From: Pseudoalteromonas luteoviolacea NCIMB 1944
GTDB taxonomy: Bacteria; Pseudomonadota; Gammaproteobacteria; Enterobacterales; Alteromonadaceae
DNA: 64,000 nt
Assembly (NCBI RefSeq): GCF_001625565.1
Contig: NZ_AUXS01000040.1
Span: forward strand, 1-64,000
Direction: 5' to 3'
A program made the translations under genes and the position numbers. The notes beneath the pieces are model-generated. The model was not told the DNA's origin and did not search any database. It worked only from the letters and a program-made list of their open reading frames with translations. Below, piece by piece: positions 1 to 8,921 of this stretch; within the stretch, counting starts at the first letter, position 1; each line of letters opens with the position of its first letter.

Positions 1-102
1 AGATGGATCCTGACTTTCGTCAGGATGACGGCTGAGGTGCAGTTGAGTTTGATGGCATAGCGTGAGATGGATCCTGACCTTCGTCAGGGTGGCGGCTGAG
101 GT
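1..102. repeat. Two REP-like hairpin repeats
   Basis: Two copies of a 38-base unit (1-38 and 65-102) differ at only a few positions. Each folds into a hairpin with arms ATCCTGAC and GTCAGGAT (7-14/19-26; second copy 71-78/83-90, where GTCAGGGT keeps pairing through a G-U). This is the look of a dispersed extragenic palindromic element. The copies have the same orientation and a 26-base spacer. No further copy was noticed in the window, but I could not search for one. Confidence 0.6.
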
Positions 103-291
103 AGTTGATAGCTTGTGGCAACACGGACTTTGACTACTTTCAAACTGTAATGGGGGTTTCCACATTGGCACACTTTGAGTGATGTTGTCGCCTTTTGCAT
201 ATTGGGTGTCACAAATTGTCAGTGTGTGGCGTGTTTTGAATGTTTATACTGGATTTAATTGTTCAGCGGGGTTTAAGCAGAGGCAAAACAA

Positions 292-1065
292 ATGGCAAAT
301 ACAGCACTTATTACAGGCGCATCGGGTGGTATAGGTTTAGAACTGGCGCATCTTCACGCGCAGCAAGGGGGCGACTTGGTATTAGTTGCTCGCTCTCAAG
401 ATAAGCTTAATGCGTTGGCAAAAGAGCTTGAAATAAAATACAGCATCAAAGCGACTGTGATAATTGAAGACCTATCTCAACCGTACGCGGCGCAGCGTAT
501 TTTTGATAAAACCAATGCGCTCAATATCGACATTGATGTGCTAATTAATAATGCTGGTTTTGGGGGCCACGGGTTGTTTTACCAGCGCGATCTTGAAGCG
601 GATCAACAAATGGTACAAGTAAATATCACTGCATTGACCGATCTTACTCACTTATATTCAAAAGGCATGATTGCCCGAAAACACGGGCGCATTTTAAATG
701 TGTCTTCCACGGCGTCATTTTTACCGGGACCATTGCAGGCGGTATACTACGCAACAAAAGCCTACGTGACTTCTTATACACAAGCTGTTGCAGAAGAGCT
801 GGACGGCACCGGCGTGACGGCCACTGCACTGTGTCCTGGTGCGGTTAATACAGGTTTTGTGGCGGCGGGGAACCTTGAGGGCGTTGATGTGTGGAAACAT
901 GCGAAGTCGGCAAAGTCGGTGGCTGAATGTGGGTATCGAGCGATGCAAAAAGGTAAGCTGGTGGCCTTTAATGAGCATAAATTACAGTTTTTACTAAATT
1001 GGATCACACCTTTATTGCCACGCAAAGTGGTGCTTAAGTTATCGCGTCAATCAATGGAAAAGTAA
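292..1065 (+). CDS. SDR family NAD(P)-dependent oxidoreductase
   Basis: A 257-residue classical short-chain dehydrogenase. It has the Rossmann nucleotide motif TGASGGIG near residue 8, the structural NNAG near residue 86, a catalytic Ser in NVSSTAS and the YxxxK pair in YYATKAY. The length is normal for the family. There is no signal peptide, so it should be a cytosolic NAD(P)H-dependent reductase or dehydrogenase of unknown substrate. It ends 6 bases before an AraC-type regulator and is probably cotranscribed with it, so the regulator may control this enzyme. The substrate cannot be read from sequence. Confidence 0.9.
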   Translation: MANTALITGASGGIGLELAHLHAQQGGDLVLVARSQDKLNALAKELEIKYSIKATVIIEDLSQPYAAQRIFDKTNALNIDIDVLINNAGFGGHGLFYQRDLEADQQMVQVNITALTDLTHLYSKGMIARKHGRILNVSSTASFLPGPLQAVYYATKAYVTSYTQAVAEELDGTGVTATALCPGAVNTGFVAAGNLEGVDVWKHAKSAKSVAECGYRAMQKGKLVAFNEHKLQFLLNWITPLLPRKVVLKLSRQSMEK

Positions 1066-1071
1066 CAAGTT

Positions 1072-2070
1072 ATGAAAATTGCTAGCAAGTTTACGGTGCA
1101 TTCCAATTGTAAAATATTACTCAAAGACATGAATATTGATGTTGAGACAGTGGTGGCTTATTCCAAGTTGCCGGCGGACATACTCAATAGAGATTCGGTA
1201 ATGCTTTCACCTAAAGAGTATTTCGCTTGGTGGCTGGCGATTGAAAAGGCCGCAGAGGGTCGGGATGTGCCTTTATTGGTTGCTGAACATTTGACCGTTG
1301 AGGTTTTCGACGCCCCCTTGTTTGCCGCGCTTTGTAGCCCTGATCTAAACACGGCTCTGTCTCGGATCCAACATTACAAACCGTTAATAGGCCCAATGAA
1401 AATGGATCTCGACGTGAGTGAAAAGAGCACCGAAATGGCACTGTCTTGTTATGGGTATGAAGGCGCAGTTCCAACCGTGTTAGCACTGACTGAAATGGTA
1501 TTTTTCACTAAGCTGTTGCGCTTGGCAACTCGTCATGAAGTGACGCCTTTGGCTGTGGTATTACCGGAATTACCGAATAATTTAGCGGCATACGAAGCAT
1601 TTTTTGGGTGTAAACCTAAGCTTGGTAACAAGTTGTCTTTGATGTTTAAAGCAGAAGATGCAGTGCGTCCTTTTTTGACGGCAAACTCAGGTATGTGGAC
1701 TTACTTCGAAGGTGGGCTGAAGCAAAAGCTGGCGGATCTCACAGCGACGGCCACAACTGTGGAGCGTGTGCGTGCGGTGCTGGTTGAATCCCTGCCAGCA
1801 GGGCACAGCGATATAGAATTTGTAGCACAAAAGCTGACTATGAGTAAACGTACCCTACAGCGCAAGCTAACCGAGGAACAAACTACTTTTCACCGCGTGT
1901 TACAAGATGTGCGCCTACAATTGGCCAAACATTATCTTAGCAGGTCGCATGTGTCTCTCAGTGAAATCGCTTTTTTATTGGGTTATCAAGAATCTAATTC
2001 ATTTATTCGCGCATTTACTACTTGGTGTGGGGTATCGCCTGGGAGTTACCGGGAGCAGTTGCCGCTATAG
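1072..2070 (+). CDS. AraC family transcriptional regulator (Arabinose_bd type)
   Basis: A 332-residue protein. The N-terminal about 200 residues resemble the AraC-type ligand domain found in OruR/ArgR-like regulators (residues about 20-205). The C-terminal about 100 residues carry the two helix-turn-helix motifs of the family, with AQKLTMSKRTLQRKL as the first recognition region and SEIAFLLGYQESNSFIRAF as the second. It follows the SDR gene by 6 bases, suggesting one transcript. The Shine-Dalgarno site is weak, consistent with translational coupling. The effector is unknown. Confidence 0.88.
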   Translation: MKIASKFTVHSNCKILLKDMNIDVETVVAYSKLPADILNRDSVMLSPKEYFAWWLAIEKAAEGRDVPLLVAEHLTVEVFDAPLFAALCSPDLNTALSRIQHYKPLIGPMKMDLDVSEKSTEMALSCYGYEGAVPTVLALTEMVFFTKLLRLATRHEVTPLAVVLPELPNNLAAYEAFFGCKPKLGNKLSLMFKAEDAVRPFLTANSGMWTYFEGGLKQKLADLTATATTVERVRAVLVESLPAGHSDIEFVAQKLTMSKRTLQRKLTEEQTTFHRVLQDVRLQLAKHYLSRSHVSLSEIAFLLGYQESNSFIRAFTTWCGVSPGSYREQLPL

Positions 2071-2184
2071 CGTGTTCAGCGCAATGCAATCTATTTCAAT
2101 ATAAACATTTGCTTACGTTATTCGTTTTGTTGTGTGTCCGCGCATGTGCTCCAATAAAAGCAGCACAGAAGGAAGGGCACGAAT

Positions 2185-3201
2185 ATGCAGTTTGACGATC
2201 AAGAAATACAAGCAATAAATAGTGTTGTAGGTTTGTTTTCGCCCAACACTGAACTGGCAGTGGCTAAGTTTGTGGCCGGTGACTGTCACTACTATGGTGC
2301 GAGGCACGGTCGCAAAGGTGTTGAGCAAGTCGACAACCGTACATCGGTGTTCGAAATAGGCTCATTAACTAAATTGTTTACTTGTGCAGTGCTAGCACAA
2401 ATGGTGTGTGAGAAAAAACTGAGTTTAAATGATGCTATAAATGAACATCTAGCGATTGACATTCGTGACAATGCAGAAATTTCCTTTGAGTCTTTGGCAA
2501 CACACACATCCGGCCTACCCAGACTGCCGCCAGGGCTGCTCTGGCAGGCAATGTTTAAGCGTAAAAACAACCCTTATGCTGCCTATTTGGAATCAGATCT
2601 TCTGACGCATCTTGCCCATGATATAAAACTCAACACCAAACGCACACACAATTATTCCAACTTAGGGATGGGATTGCTGGGCTATGTGCTGGCTAAGATG
2701 GATGGCATGAATTACGGGCAGCTCCTGCAAAAACGTATTTTTGAACCGCTCAATATGCATCGTAGTTTCTGTAATTGGCGTGATGTTCATGGTGAGTTGG
2801 TTATGGGTCTGAGTAAAAGTGGCGAGCCAATCAACAATTGGGATTTAGGGGTATTGCAAGGAGCTGGAGCTGTACTGTCGACCGTTCAAGATCTCGGTCA
2901 ATTCGCCGCTGCACAATTTGACGGCATGTTGTCTTGGACACAATGCCAACAGCAACTTACGTATGAAAAACGATTTACCAAAATGGCTTTAGGTTGGTAT
3001 GTATTAGATAGCTCAAATAAAACCGATACCGTGTATTTTCATGATGGAGGAACTGGCGGCTATAGCTCAGTTATGTTGCTAGACTTACAAAATAAGTCAG
3101 GCTATATCATTTTATCTAATATTTCAGGGTTGCATAAACTCAAAGGGCAAAAAGTCACTAAGCTCGGCTTTGATCTTATGCGCAAGCTAAAAGGTATTTA
3201 A
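2185..3201 (+). CDS. Serine hydrolase, beta-lactamase/penicillin-binding class C fold
   Basis: A 338-residue protein with the three class C-type active-site motifs: SxxK as SLTK at residues 60-63, YxN as YSN at 157-159, and a terminal HDGGTGG near residue 290 in place of KTG. A strong Shine-Dalgarno site (AAGGAAGGG) precedes the ATG. No signal peptide is visible, so the product is probably cytoplasmic, an esterase or peptidase of this superfamily rather than a secreted AmpC. It stands alone between an AraC regulator and a convergent cupin gene. The substrate is unknown. Confidence 0.85.
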   Translation: MQFDDQEIQAINSVVGLFSPNTELAVAKFVAGDCHYYGARHGRKGVEQVDNRTSVFEIGSLTKLFTCAVLAQMVCEKKLSLNDAINEHLAIDIRDNAEISFESLATHTSGLPRLPPGLLWQAMFKRKNNPYAAYLESDLLTHLAHDIKLNTKRTHNYSNLGMGLLGYVLAKMDGMNYGQLLQKRIFEPLNMHRSFCNWRDVHGELVMGLSKSGEPINNWDLGVLQGAGAVLSTVQDLGQFAAAQFDGMLSWTQCQQQLTYEKRFTKMALGWYVLDSSNKTDTVYFHDGGTGGYSSVMLLDLQNKSGYIILSNISGLHKLKGQKVTKLGFDLMRKLKGI

Positions 3202-3246
3202 CTTCCTTGTTAAAAGCCTGTTTTATTAAAGCCCAGTAAGGAGGCG

Positions 3247-3774
3247 CTACCATCTATCGCAGTTATGGATATAACGGATCAAACGGCCTTCTTTGAATTC
3301 TTTTTCAAAATCACAGCTTGTGAGTCGAAACATAAGCGTTCCATCTTGCAAGGCTTTTGTATCGTGAATATCTCCGGGTAAATAAACATGACACTGCCCG
3401 GATTTTTGCAGGTATTTATCTTTTTGCACAGCTGTAAGCGTGCCATCTGGTTGAATAACTTGATGAAACACACCCATCTCAACAGCACCTGTCACTGTTG
3501 CGTACAAAACCCAACCATTGCCATGATCGTGGGGGACGCTATAGTCACCTTGCTGTTCTACATGGGCTTGCAAGATAAACCCGTGCTCTTCACTGCGATA
3601 AACAATGGTATTGGGAGTTTTGTTTGCGAGCAACGTGTGTACCCAATCATCATCCTTGCAATTGGCTGCGAGTGTTTCTAAAAGTTGTTTACTGTGTTTA
3701 GTCAGATCGGCTGTTAAAGGCCCCCATATCTTAGACAGTGCGTTAATAAAAATAGGCAGTGATTGGTTTTTCAT
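3247..3774 (-). CDS. Cupin-fold protein, possible metal-dependent dioxygenase-like
   Basis: A 175-residue protein. A cupin motif is visible as PHDHGNGWVLYATVTGAVEM around residues 80-100 and a second His in LPGDIHD near residue 135, which would supply the metal ligands of a small beta-barrel enzyme of the cysteine dioxygenase/RmlC kind. A textbook Shine-Dalgarno (AGGAGG) lies 4 bases before the ATG. It is convergent with the serine hydrolase and 41 bases upstream (in its own direction) of the DMT transporter end. Reaction unknown. Confidence 0.7.
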   Translation of the reverse strand: MKNQSLPIFINALSKIWGPLTADLTKHSKQLLETLAANCKDDDWVHTLLANKTPNTIVYRSEEHGFILQAHVEQQGDYSVPHDHGNGWVLYATVTGAVEMGVFHQVIQPDGTLTAVQKDKYLQKSGQCHVYLPGDIHDTKALQDGTLMFRLTSCDFEKEFKEGRLIRYIHNCDRW

Positions 3775-3815
3775 AAAACCTCCTAATGATAAGAGAATAA
3801 AATCAGAGAATTAGA

Positions 3816-4694
3816 TCAAAGCTTTTGAGATCTAACGGATCTCCAGGTGTAGACTGTGAGTGACAAGAGGATGATCCCGCCGCCAAAAATGCTATCTAAA
3901 GGGGGGAATTCTTGAAAAAATAGATAGGCCCAAAAGGTGGCAAAGACGGCTTCGAGCACGAGGGTCATGGATACTTCAGCGGCGCTAATGTAAGTTGTCG
4001 CTTTCATAGACAGCACTCTACCTAATGGGGCTGTAAATAAACCCATTGCAGCCATTATTAGCCAAGTATTGGTGGAGTAACTTGACGGCTCGGCATCATA
4101 AAGCATGGTTAAGGCCAACAGCATGCCTGCCAAGCCAACTGCCGCGAGTTTACTTATTTGTTGGTATTTTCTAAGTAAAACAAAAAGCAAAGAAAGACTT
4201 GTTACTGAGATCAGTGCCATGGTGTCTCCAAACCAATTAAGTGAAGACAGCGAGCCTCTTGCAACAATAATGACGCCAAAGAGCACCAAGGCTATGGGCA
4301 TCCAGATATCTTTGTTTAACTTTTCACGTAAAATGAGCCAGCTAAATAGTGCTGAAATCACCGGCGTAGTCGCAAGGATTAAAAAAGTATTTGCCACTGT
4401 GGTATGTTTTATGCTGACCACGAAGGTGCTACTGCCGATTAGCATCAACAGACTAGCAGCGATAAGCGGCCAACCGCTTTGTTTAACTGCGCGGTAAATT
4501 CCTCTTTTATCTATTATGGCTAAAAAGACAGGCATGGATATCGCGGTAAACAACCCGAAAAGGAAAATAGTATCAGTCCCGCCTACACCCGCATATCGAA
4601 TGAATATGGGGTCAAAGCTCATCAATAATATCCCTAGTATCGCGGTAGATAATCCTAGAAACTGCGTGTTTGAAAACAGAGTATTTATGTTCAT
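3816..4694 (-). CDS. DMT family (EamA) transporter
   Basis: A 292-residue integral membrane protein with about ten hydrophobic helices arranged as two EamA repeats, typical of drug/metabolite transporters. The start MNINTLF at 4694 is chosen over an upstream in-frame ATG at 4724 because AGGTGG sits 4 bases before it. It is transcribed away from the AraC regulator at 5143, a common layout in which the regulator controls the exporter. The exported compound is unknown. Confidence 0.88.
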   Translation of the reverse strand: MNINTLFSNTQFLGLSTAILGILLMSFDPIFIRYAGVGGTDTIFLFGLFTAISMPVFLAIIDKRGIYRAVKQSGWPLIAASLLMLIGSSTFVVSIKHTTVANTFLILATTPVISALFSWLILREKLNKDIWMPIALVLFGVIIVARGSLSSLNWFGDTMALISVTSLSLLFVLLRKYQQISKLAAVGLAGMLLALTMLYDAEPSSYSTNTWLIMAAMGLFTAPLGRVLSMKATTYISAAEVSMTLVLEAVFATFWAYLFFQEFPPLDSIFGGGIILLSLTVYTWRSVRSQKL

Positions 4695-5142
4695 TGTTCC
4701 ACCTGAGATATAAAAAATGTGCAATTATTTTTTCACTCTCTCAGGTGCTGATAAATGGACGATCTTTCTATTTTGTGGCACTTTTTGCCCATGAAGTGTT
4801 TGGTGTTTTCAGTAATTACTTTAGCAGTATTTTTAAGTCTTTAATCTAAAACACTTTGTCTCTTCTTCGAGTTATTCTAGATAGCACTTTAAATTTTTGA
4901 TGAAGAGTTTGCTTTATCTTCCTTCAATTAGGTTGGTTTACCAAAATGTTCAAATAATCCTATAAATTAGTCTAATTATGCGCTTTAAAGTTTGCCGCGG
5001 TAATGCATACTTTGACTATCTACAACTGTGCAACGAGGCAAAGTGAAATAAATACAGTCATGGGCAATGAGACTATTCTAAGAGGTTGCAATCTTGGGCG
5101 TGATAGCCAATTTTATCAAAACGCTTAATTGTTGGGGGAAAC
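4695..5142. other. Divergent intergenic region, exporter/AraC regulator
   Basis: 448 AT-rich bases separating the start codons of the DMT transporter and the AraC regulator. It must hold both promoters. I see no long inverted repeat and no credible ORF. Confidence 0.5.
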
Positions 5143-5982
5143 ATGCTAGATACCAAAAGGCTGCCTAAAGGGACATCATTTGATGTGGAGTTTTTAGATG
5201 TTGATGCAGTGCCTGAATCTCCACAACCCCATCGACATGAATACTATGAGGTTTTTTGGGTCCTTTCTGGTGAGGGAAAACAAAGTATAGATTTTGTAGA
5301 GTATGCTATGTTACCGCGCAGAATGTTCTTTATTACACCTGGGCAGGTCCATGACGTTCACGAACTGCCGGACAATATTTATGCAATTTCCTTTAACGCC
5401 GAATTTATCGACTCGCAGATTAAAAGTCAGCAGCCTATCGGTAAACTCTTTTTGCAAAATCGCAGCGATGCTCCTTTCATCACGTTAGATAAAGTAGGTG
5501 ATCAGCACTTAAGGAGTTTAATAAAGATCATTGAGGATGAGCTAGCTTTAGCATCTCCGGATAGAGATATGATGAGTAACCTTCTGGTCTCTTTTTTACG
5601 CTATGTCATGCGATATCTAGGCCCTGAGGCATTCTCGCAGACTCGGCAAGACCAAAGAATGATCCAATTACTGAAGCTTATCGACGACAATTTCTCTCAG
5701 CACAAGGATACCCGTTTTTACGCGCAACAGTTAGCTATGACAAATAAGCGATTAAGTGAGCTAACCAAAGTACAGTTTGGTAAATCCGTGACGCAATTAT
5801 TGCACGAAAAAGTACTGGTTGAATCAAGGCGCTTACTTGCTTTTTCAAATAAAAACATCAAAACAATTTCTTATGATCTGGGGTATGACGACACTAGTTA
5901 TTTTTGCCGTTTCTTCAAAAAGCAAACTGGTGTCTCACCCCAACAATTTAGAGTTCAGTGGCTTGGAAAACAGCCAATATAA
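5143..5982 (+). CDS. AraC family regulator with N-terminal cupin sensor
   Basis: A 279-residue regulator. The N-terminal cupin (about 20-120) has PQPHRHEYYEVFWVLSGEG, a conserved small-molecule pocket start, followed by a linker and a C-terminal AraC helix-turn-helix pair (about 180-275) ending in the family signature IKTISYDLGYDDTSYFCRFF. The ATG follows GGGGGAAAC, a good ribosome site. It is divergent from the DMT transporter, its most likely target. Confidence 0.9.
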   Translation: MLDTKRLPKGTSFDVEFLDVDAVPESPQPHRHEYYEVFWVLSGEGKQSIDFVEYAMLPRRMFFITPGQVHDVHELPDNIYAISFNAEFIDSQIKSQQPIGKLFLQNRSDAPFITLDKVGDQHLRSLIKIIEDELALASPDRDMMSNLLVSFLRYVMRYLGPEAFSQTRQDQRMIQLLKLIDDNFSQHKDTRFYAQQLAMTNKRLSELTKVQFGKSVTQLLHEKVLVESRRLLAFSNKNIKTISYDLGYDDTSYFCRFFKKQTGVSPQQFRVQWLGKQPI

Positions 5983-6566
5983 GCAATTAGCAGTGATAAT
6001 GGATGCTAATATGTACAATCGGTACACTATTTTTGCATAGAAGAGGGGTTGCACAGTAGCGGATTTAGCACTGACCAAACAACATTGACGTTTACATGTA
6101 TCCATTAATGTAATGAGACAATAGACTTACATATCAATCACTCAGAGTTGTAAGCTTCAAGATCACAATCCTGCTGTTACATCTGTTTTAAATTGTCAGC
6201 GAACTTAGCTGATGAACATGCCCAATTTGCGCTCAACATCGCACTTCAAACAACACCTTGTGTGAATCAAAGGTTAAAAATATGTATACAATCAATTTTA
6301 TATTGTATACATTGTATTCGGGCTTATGATTTCTATAGATAAAATGAAACAGACAATAGGGCGGTTTTTTCGGGGCCACATCTTGTGTGATTAGCTTGGT
6401 GTATTGCAATGGCCACTAAGATTGCAAAAAAGTTAGTAACACACTCAACATAGTGAACTATCGCTAAATGAGAGATTGCATGTGGCTGAAATAAAAGATG
6501 TTTTGTGGCGCACTGAGTTTAGTAGCATACAAAACATTTAATTATGAGCATGTAAGGACAGTCATC
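5983..6566. other. Intergenic region upstream of first S8 protease
   Basis: 584 bases without a supported gene. It contains the 31-base palindrome at 6282-6312 described separately and is otherwise AT-rich. An upstream in-frame ATG at 6498 for the protease is not used here. Confidence 0.5.
6282..6312. promoter_or_regulatory. Perfect 11-bp inverted repeat, operator-like
   Basis: Arms ATGTATACAAT (6282-6292) and ATTGTATACAT (6302-6312) are perfect reverse complements around a 9-base centre. Each arm itself holds the self-complementary octamer TGTATACA, so the site can be read as two binding boxes 20 bases apart, or two DNA turns. No adjoining regulator gene explains it. It lies about 255 bases upstream of the protease start at 6567. 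Confidence 0.5.
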
Positions 6567-8657
6567 ATGAATAATGTATATGTTGGTACAGACAAACGAA
6601 GATGCGGCAAGCTGTCGCTGATCAATTTGGGGCTTTTAGGTGCCTTATTATCCAATAATTTGCTCGCACAGGACGATTCACAGCGTTATATCGTCAAAAT
6701 GAATGACGCTGCAATTTCACAGCGTTTGAGTCTTCAGGGTATGCAAGGTGAGCATCTTGCACTGGCAAAAACACAGCTGATGGTACATTTAGCTAAAGAC
6801 ATCGATAGCCAAGTTTTACGTGCTTTACCCAATCAAAATGCGTTTGCTGCAAAGTTATCGGAGCGCCAATATCAAGCGTTGTTAAAGCATCCAGATACAG
6901 CGTATATTGAAGTAGATCCAAAGCGGTATTTGGCTGCTGAAACAATTCCTTATGGGATAGATTTGGTTCAAGCTAGGCTGTTGTCAGATGCACAAGCAAG
7001 CAATGTGAAAGTCTGTGTGATGGATACCGGTTATTCACCTGATCATCCTGACTTACCGAGTACTGGCGTAACCGGAGATGATGGTCATGGTGAGTACGAC
7101 ACTGGCGATTGGTTTCATGATGGGCATGGTCACGGCACCCATGTTGCAGGCACCATTTCTGCCCTTGGCGGAAATGGCCTCGGCGTTGTCGGTGTAAACC
7201 CGTCTGGCACAGTTGGGCTGCATATTGTCAAAGTATTTGATGATAAGGGAGAGTGGACTTACGGATCTGAAATTACGTTTGCGGTAGAGCAGTGTGCTGA
7301 CGCTGGCGCTGATATCATTAATATGAGCTTGGGCGGCACGTCATTTTCTGCGGTGGAAAACGACGCGTTTAATCGAACCTATGCCGAAGGTATCTTGCAT
7401 ATCGCGGCGGCCGGCAACAATGGCTCTTCAATGGAGCACTATCCAGCGTCTTACGACAATGTAATATCGGTCGCTGCGGTCGACAAACACAGCAACAGGG
7501 CGAGCTTTTCCCAGTTTCATGGTCAAGTTGAGCTGGCAGCGCCGGGAGTTGAGGTTAACTCAACACTACCTGGTAACCGTTATGCAGCATGGAGTGGCAC
7601 GTCTATGGCGACACCTCATGTGACAGGTGTTGCCGCGCTGGTGTGGAGTAATCATCGTGAATGTTCCAATGCGCATATTCGCAATGCGTTGGTATTAAGT
7701 GCGCAAGATAGAGGCACGGATGGTCGAGACCAATATTATGGCTACGGGATCGTGCAGGCTAAGGCCGCAAGTGACTACTTAACTGAACATGGTTGCGACG
7801 GTGCACTCAATCAGCAACCCGTTGCAAACTATCGCCATTCGATAGACGCACAAACGGTGTCTTTTATTGATCAGTCCATCGATGACAGCGCTGTTATTAG
7901 TCATTTTTGGCAGTTCAACGATGTGAACAATCCAGAGAAAGATACTTCAGCGGAGCAAAACCCAACTTACACTTATATAAATGATGGTCGTTATTATGTC
8001 ACTTTACTTGCAACCGATGCTCAAGGCAAAGCGAGTATCAGCCAGCAAGAGGTGATAGTTAACAGTGGCCTACCCGATGAATGTGAAGGGCTGCCTGCAT
8101 TTTCTGTGCACCAAACGTATGCACCTGGCGATCGGGTTTTTTATCAAAACTACAAATACATTGCGAAACAAGACACGTTTGCAACCTATCCAACGCGTTA
8201 TCCTGATATTTGGCAAAAACAAGGTCGTTGTTATGCAGCTAACGTTGCGCCCACAGCGGATTTCAGCGCTCAGGCAAATGGCTTAACTGTCAAATTTATT
8301 AATAATTCTTGGGATGACAATGGCATTGTCAGTTATCAATGGGATTTTGGTGACGGCAATCTCTCCTCACACGAAGCGCCTACCCACACCTTTGCCACCA
8401 AAGGTGAGTATACAATTACGTTGACGGTACAAGACCAAGCTCAGATTTCTAGCAGTAAAGTGATGATATTGAGAGTCGATCAAGGTGTTCAAACGTGCGG
8501 TGGACTCCCTGCTTGGCAAGCCAACAAAACCTACGTGAAGGACGATCAAGTCCATCTCAATAACGTCAAATACACGGCGAAATGGTCCACACGGAAAAAC
8601 CCTGAGCAATATTCTGGCCGTTGGGATGTGTGGATCAACAACGGGCAGTGTGACTAA
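6567..8657 (+). CDS. Secreted S8 family serine peptidase with PKD and chitin-binding-like modules
   Basis: 696 residues from the ATG at 6567, chosen because AAGGA precedes it and it gives a signal peptide (LGLLGALLSNNLLAQ). After the signal comes an I9-type propeptide (RYIVKMND to about residue 120), then the subtilisin domain with D153 in VMDTGYS, H189 in GHGHGTHVAGT and S346 in GTSMATPHVTG. The C-terminal half alternates PKD domain (about 415-495), CBM5/12-like domain (about 505-550, with CEGLP and YKYIAK), PKD (about 555-640) and a second CBM5/12-like domain (CGGLPAWQ, VKYTAKW). It is likely an extracellular protease tethered to chitin or protein particles. A close paralogue follows. Confidence 0.93.
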   Translation: MNNVYVGTDKRRCGKLSLINLGLLGALLSNNLLAQDDSQRYIVKMNDAAISQRLSLQGMQGEHLALAKTQLMVHLAKDIDSQVLRALPNQNAFAAKLSERQYQALLKHPDTAYIEVDPKRYLAAETIPYGIDLVQARLLSDAQASNVKVCVMDTGYSPDHPDLPSTGVTGDDGHGEYDTGDWFHDGHGHGTHVAGTISALGGNGLGVVGVNPSGTVGLHIVKVFDDKGEWTYGSEITFAVEQCADAGADIINMSLGGTSFSAVENDAFNRTYAEGILHIAAAGNNGSSMEHYPASYDNVISVAAVDKHSNRASFSQFHGQVELAAPGVEVNSTLPGNRYAAWSGTSMATPHVTGVAALVWSNHRECSNAHIRNALVLSAQDRGTDGRDQYYGYGIVQAKAASDYLTEHGCDGALNQQPVANYRHSIDAQTVSFIDQSIDDSAVISHFWQFNDVNNPEKDTSAEQNPTYTYINDGRYYVTLLATDAQGKASISQQEVIVNSGLPDECEGLPAFSVHQTYAPGDRVFYQNYKYIAKQDTFATYPTRYPDIWQKQGRCYAANVAPTADFSAQANGLTVKFINNSWDDNGIVSYQWDFGDGNLSSHEAPTHTFATKGEYTITLTVQDQAQISSSKVMILRVDQGVQTCGGLPAWQANKTYVKDDQVHLNNVKYTAKWSTRKNPEQYSGRWDVWINNGQCD

Positions 8658-8843
8658 TTCGGTTTCATTACTTACCAATCAGTATGCATAGGGGCATAAA
8701 TTTGAGTGTGCAAATTTGCTGATAACCCATGGCAAGTCGTTTGAGTAGTTAGCGTCAACTGGAACGTATTGCCGGGGGAATGCAATTTAATTGCCATTCT
8801 TGTGACTCTGTTCATGCCGATTGGTATTAGCTAACCAACCTGG

Positions 8844-8865
8844 GGTGGGTTCGCCCACCTTTTTA
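8844..8865 (+). terminator. Intrinsic terminator after first S8 protease
   Basis: GGTGGG, tetraloop TTCG, CCCACC at 8844-8859, then a run of five T. It lies 187 bases after the stop codon and should separate the first protease transcript from the second gene. Confidence 0.8.
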
Positions 8866-8873
8866 TTCTAATC

Positions 8874-8904
8874 CACCTTGGTCACGGTTTGTGTGACCAA
8901 GGTG
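8874..8904. promoter_or_regulatory. Perfect 12-bp inverted repeat just upstream of second protease
   Basis: CACCTTGGTCAC (8874-8885) and GTGACCAAGGTG (8893-8904) pair perfectly around a 7-base loop. It ends 17 bases before the ATG at 8922 and only three T follow. It could be an operator, a second terminator, or a 5' UTR hairpin near the ribosome site. Confidence 0.55.
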
Positions 8905-8921
8905 TTTCAATTGAGCTAATT

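Noticed and set aside
3388..3681. 97-codon ORF antisense to the cupin gene
   Set aside because: The minus-strand gene has a perfect ribosome site and cupin motifs.
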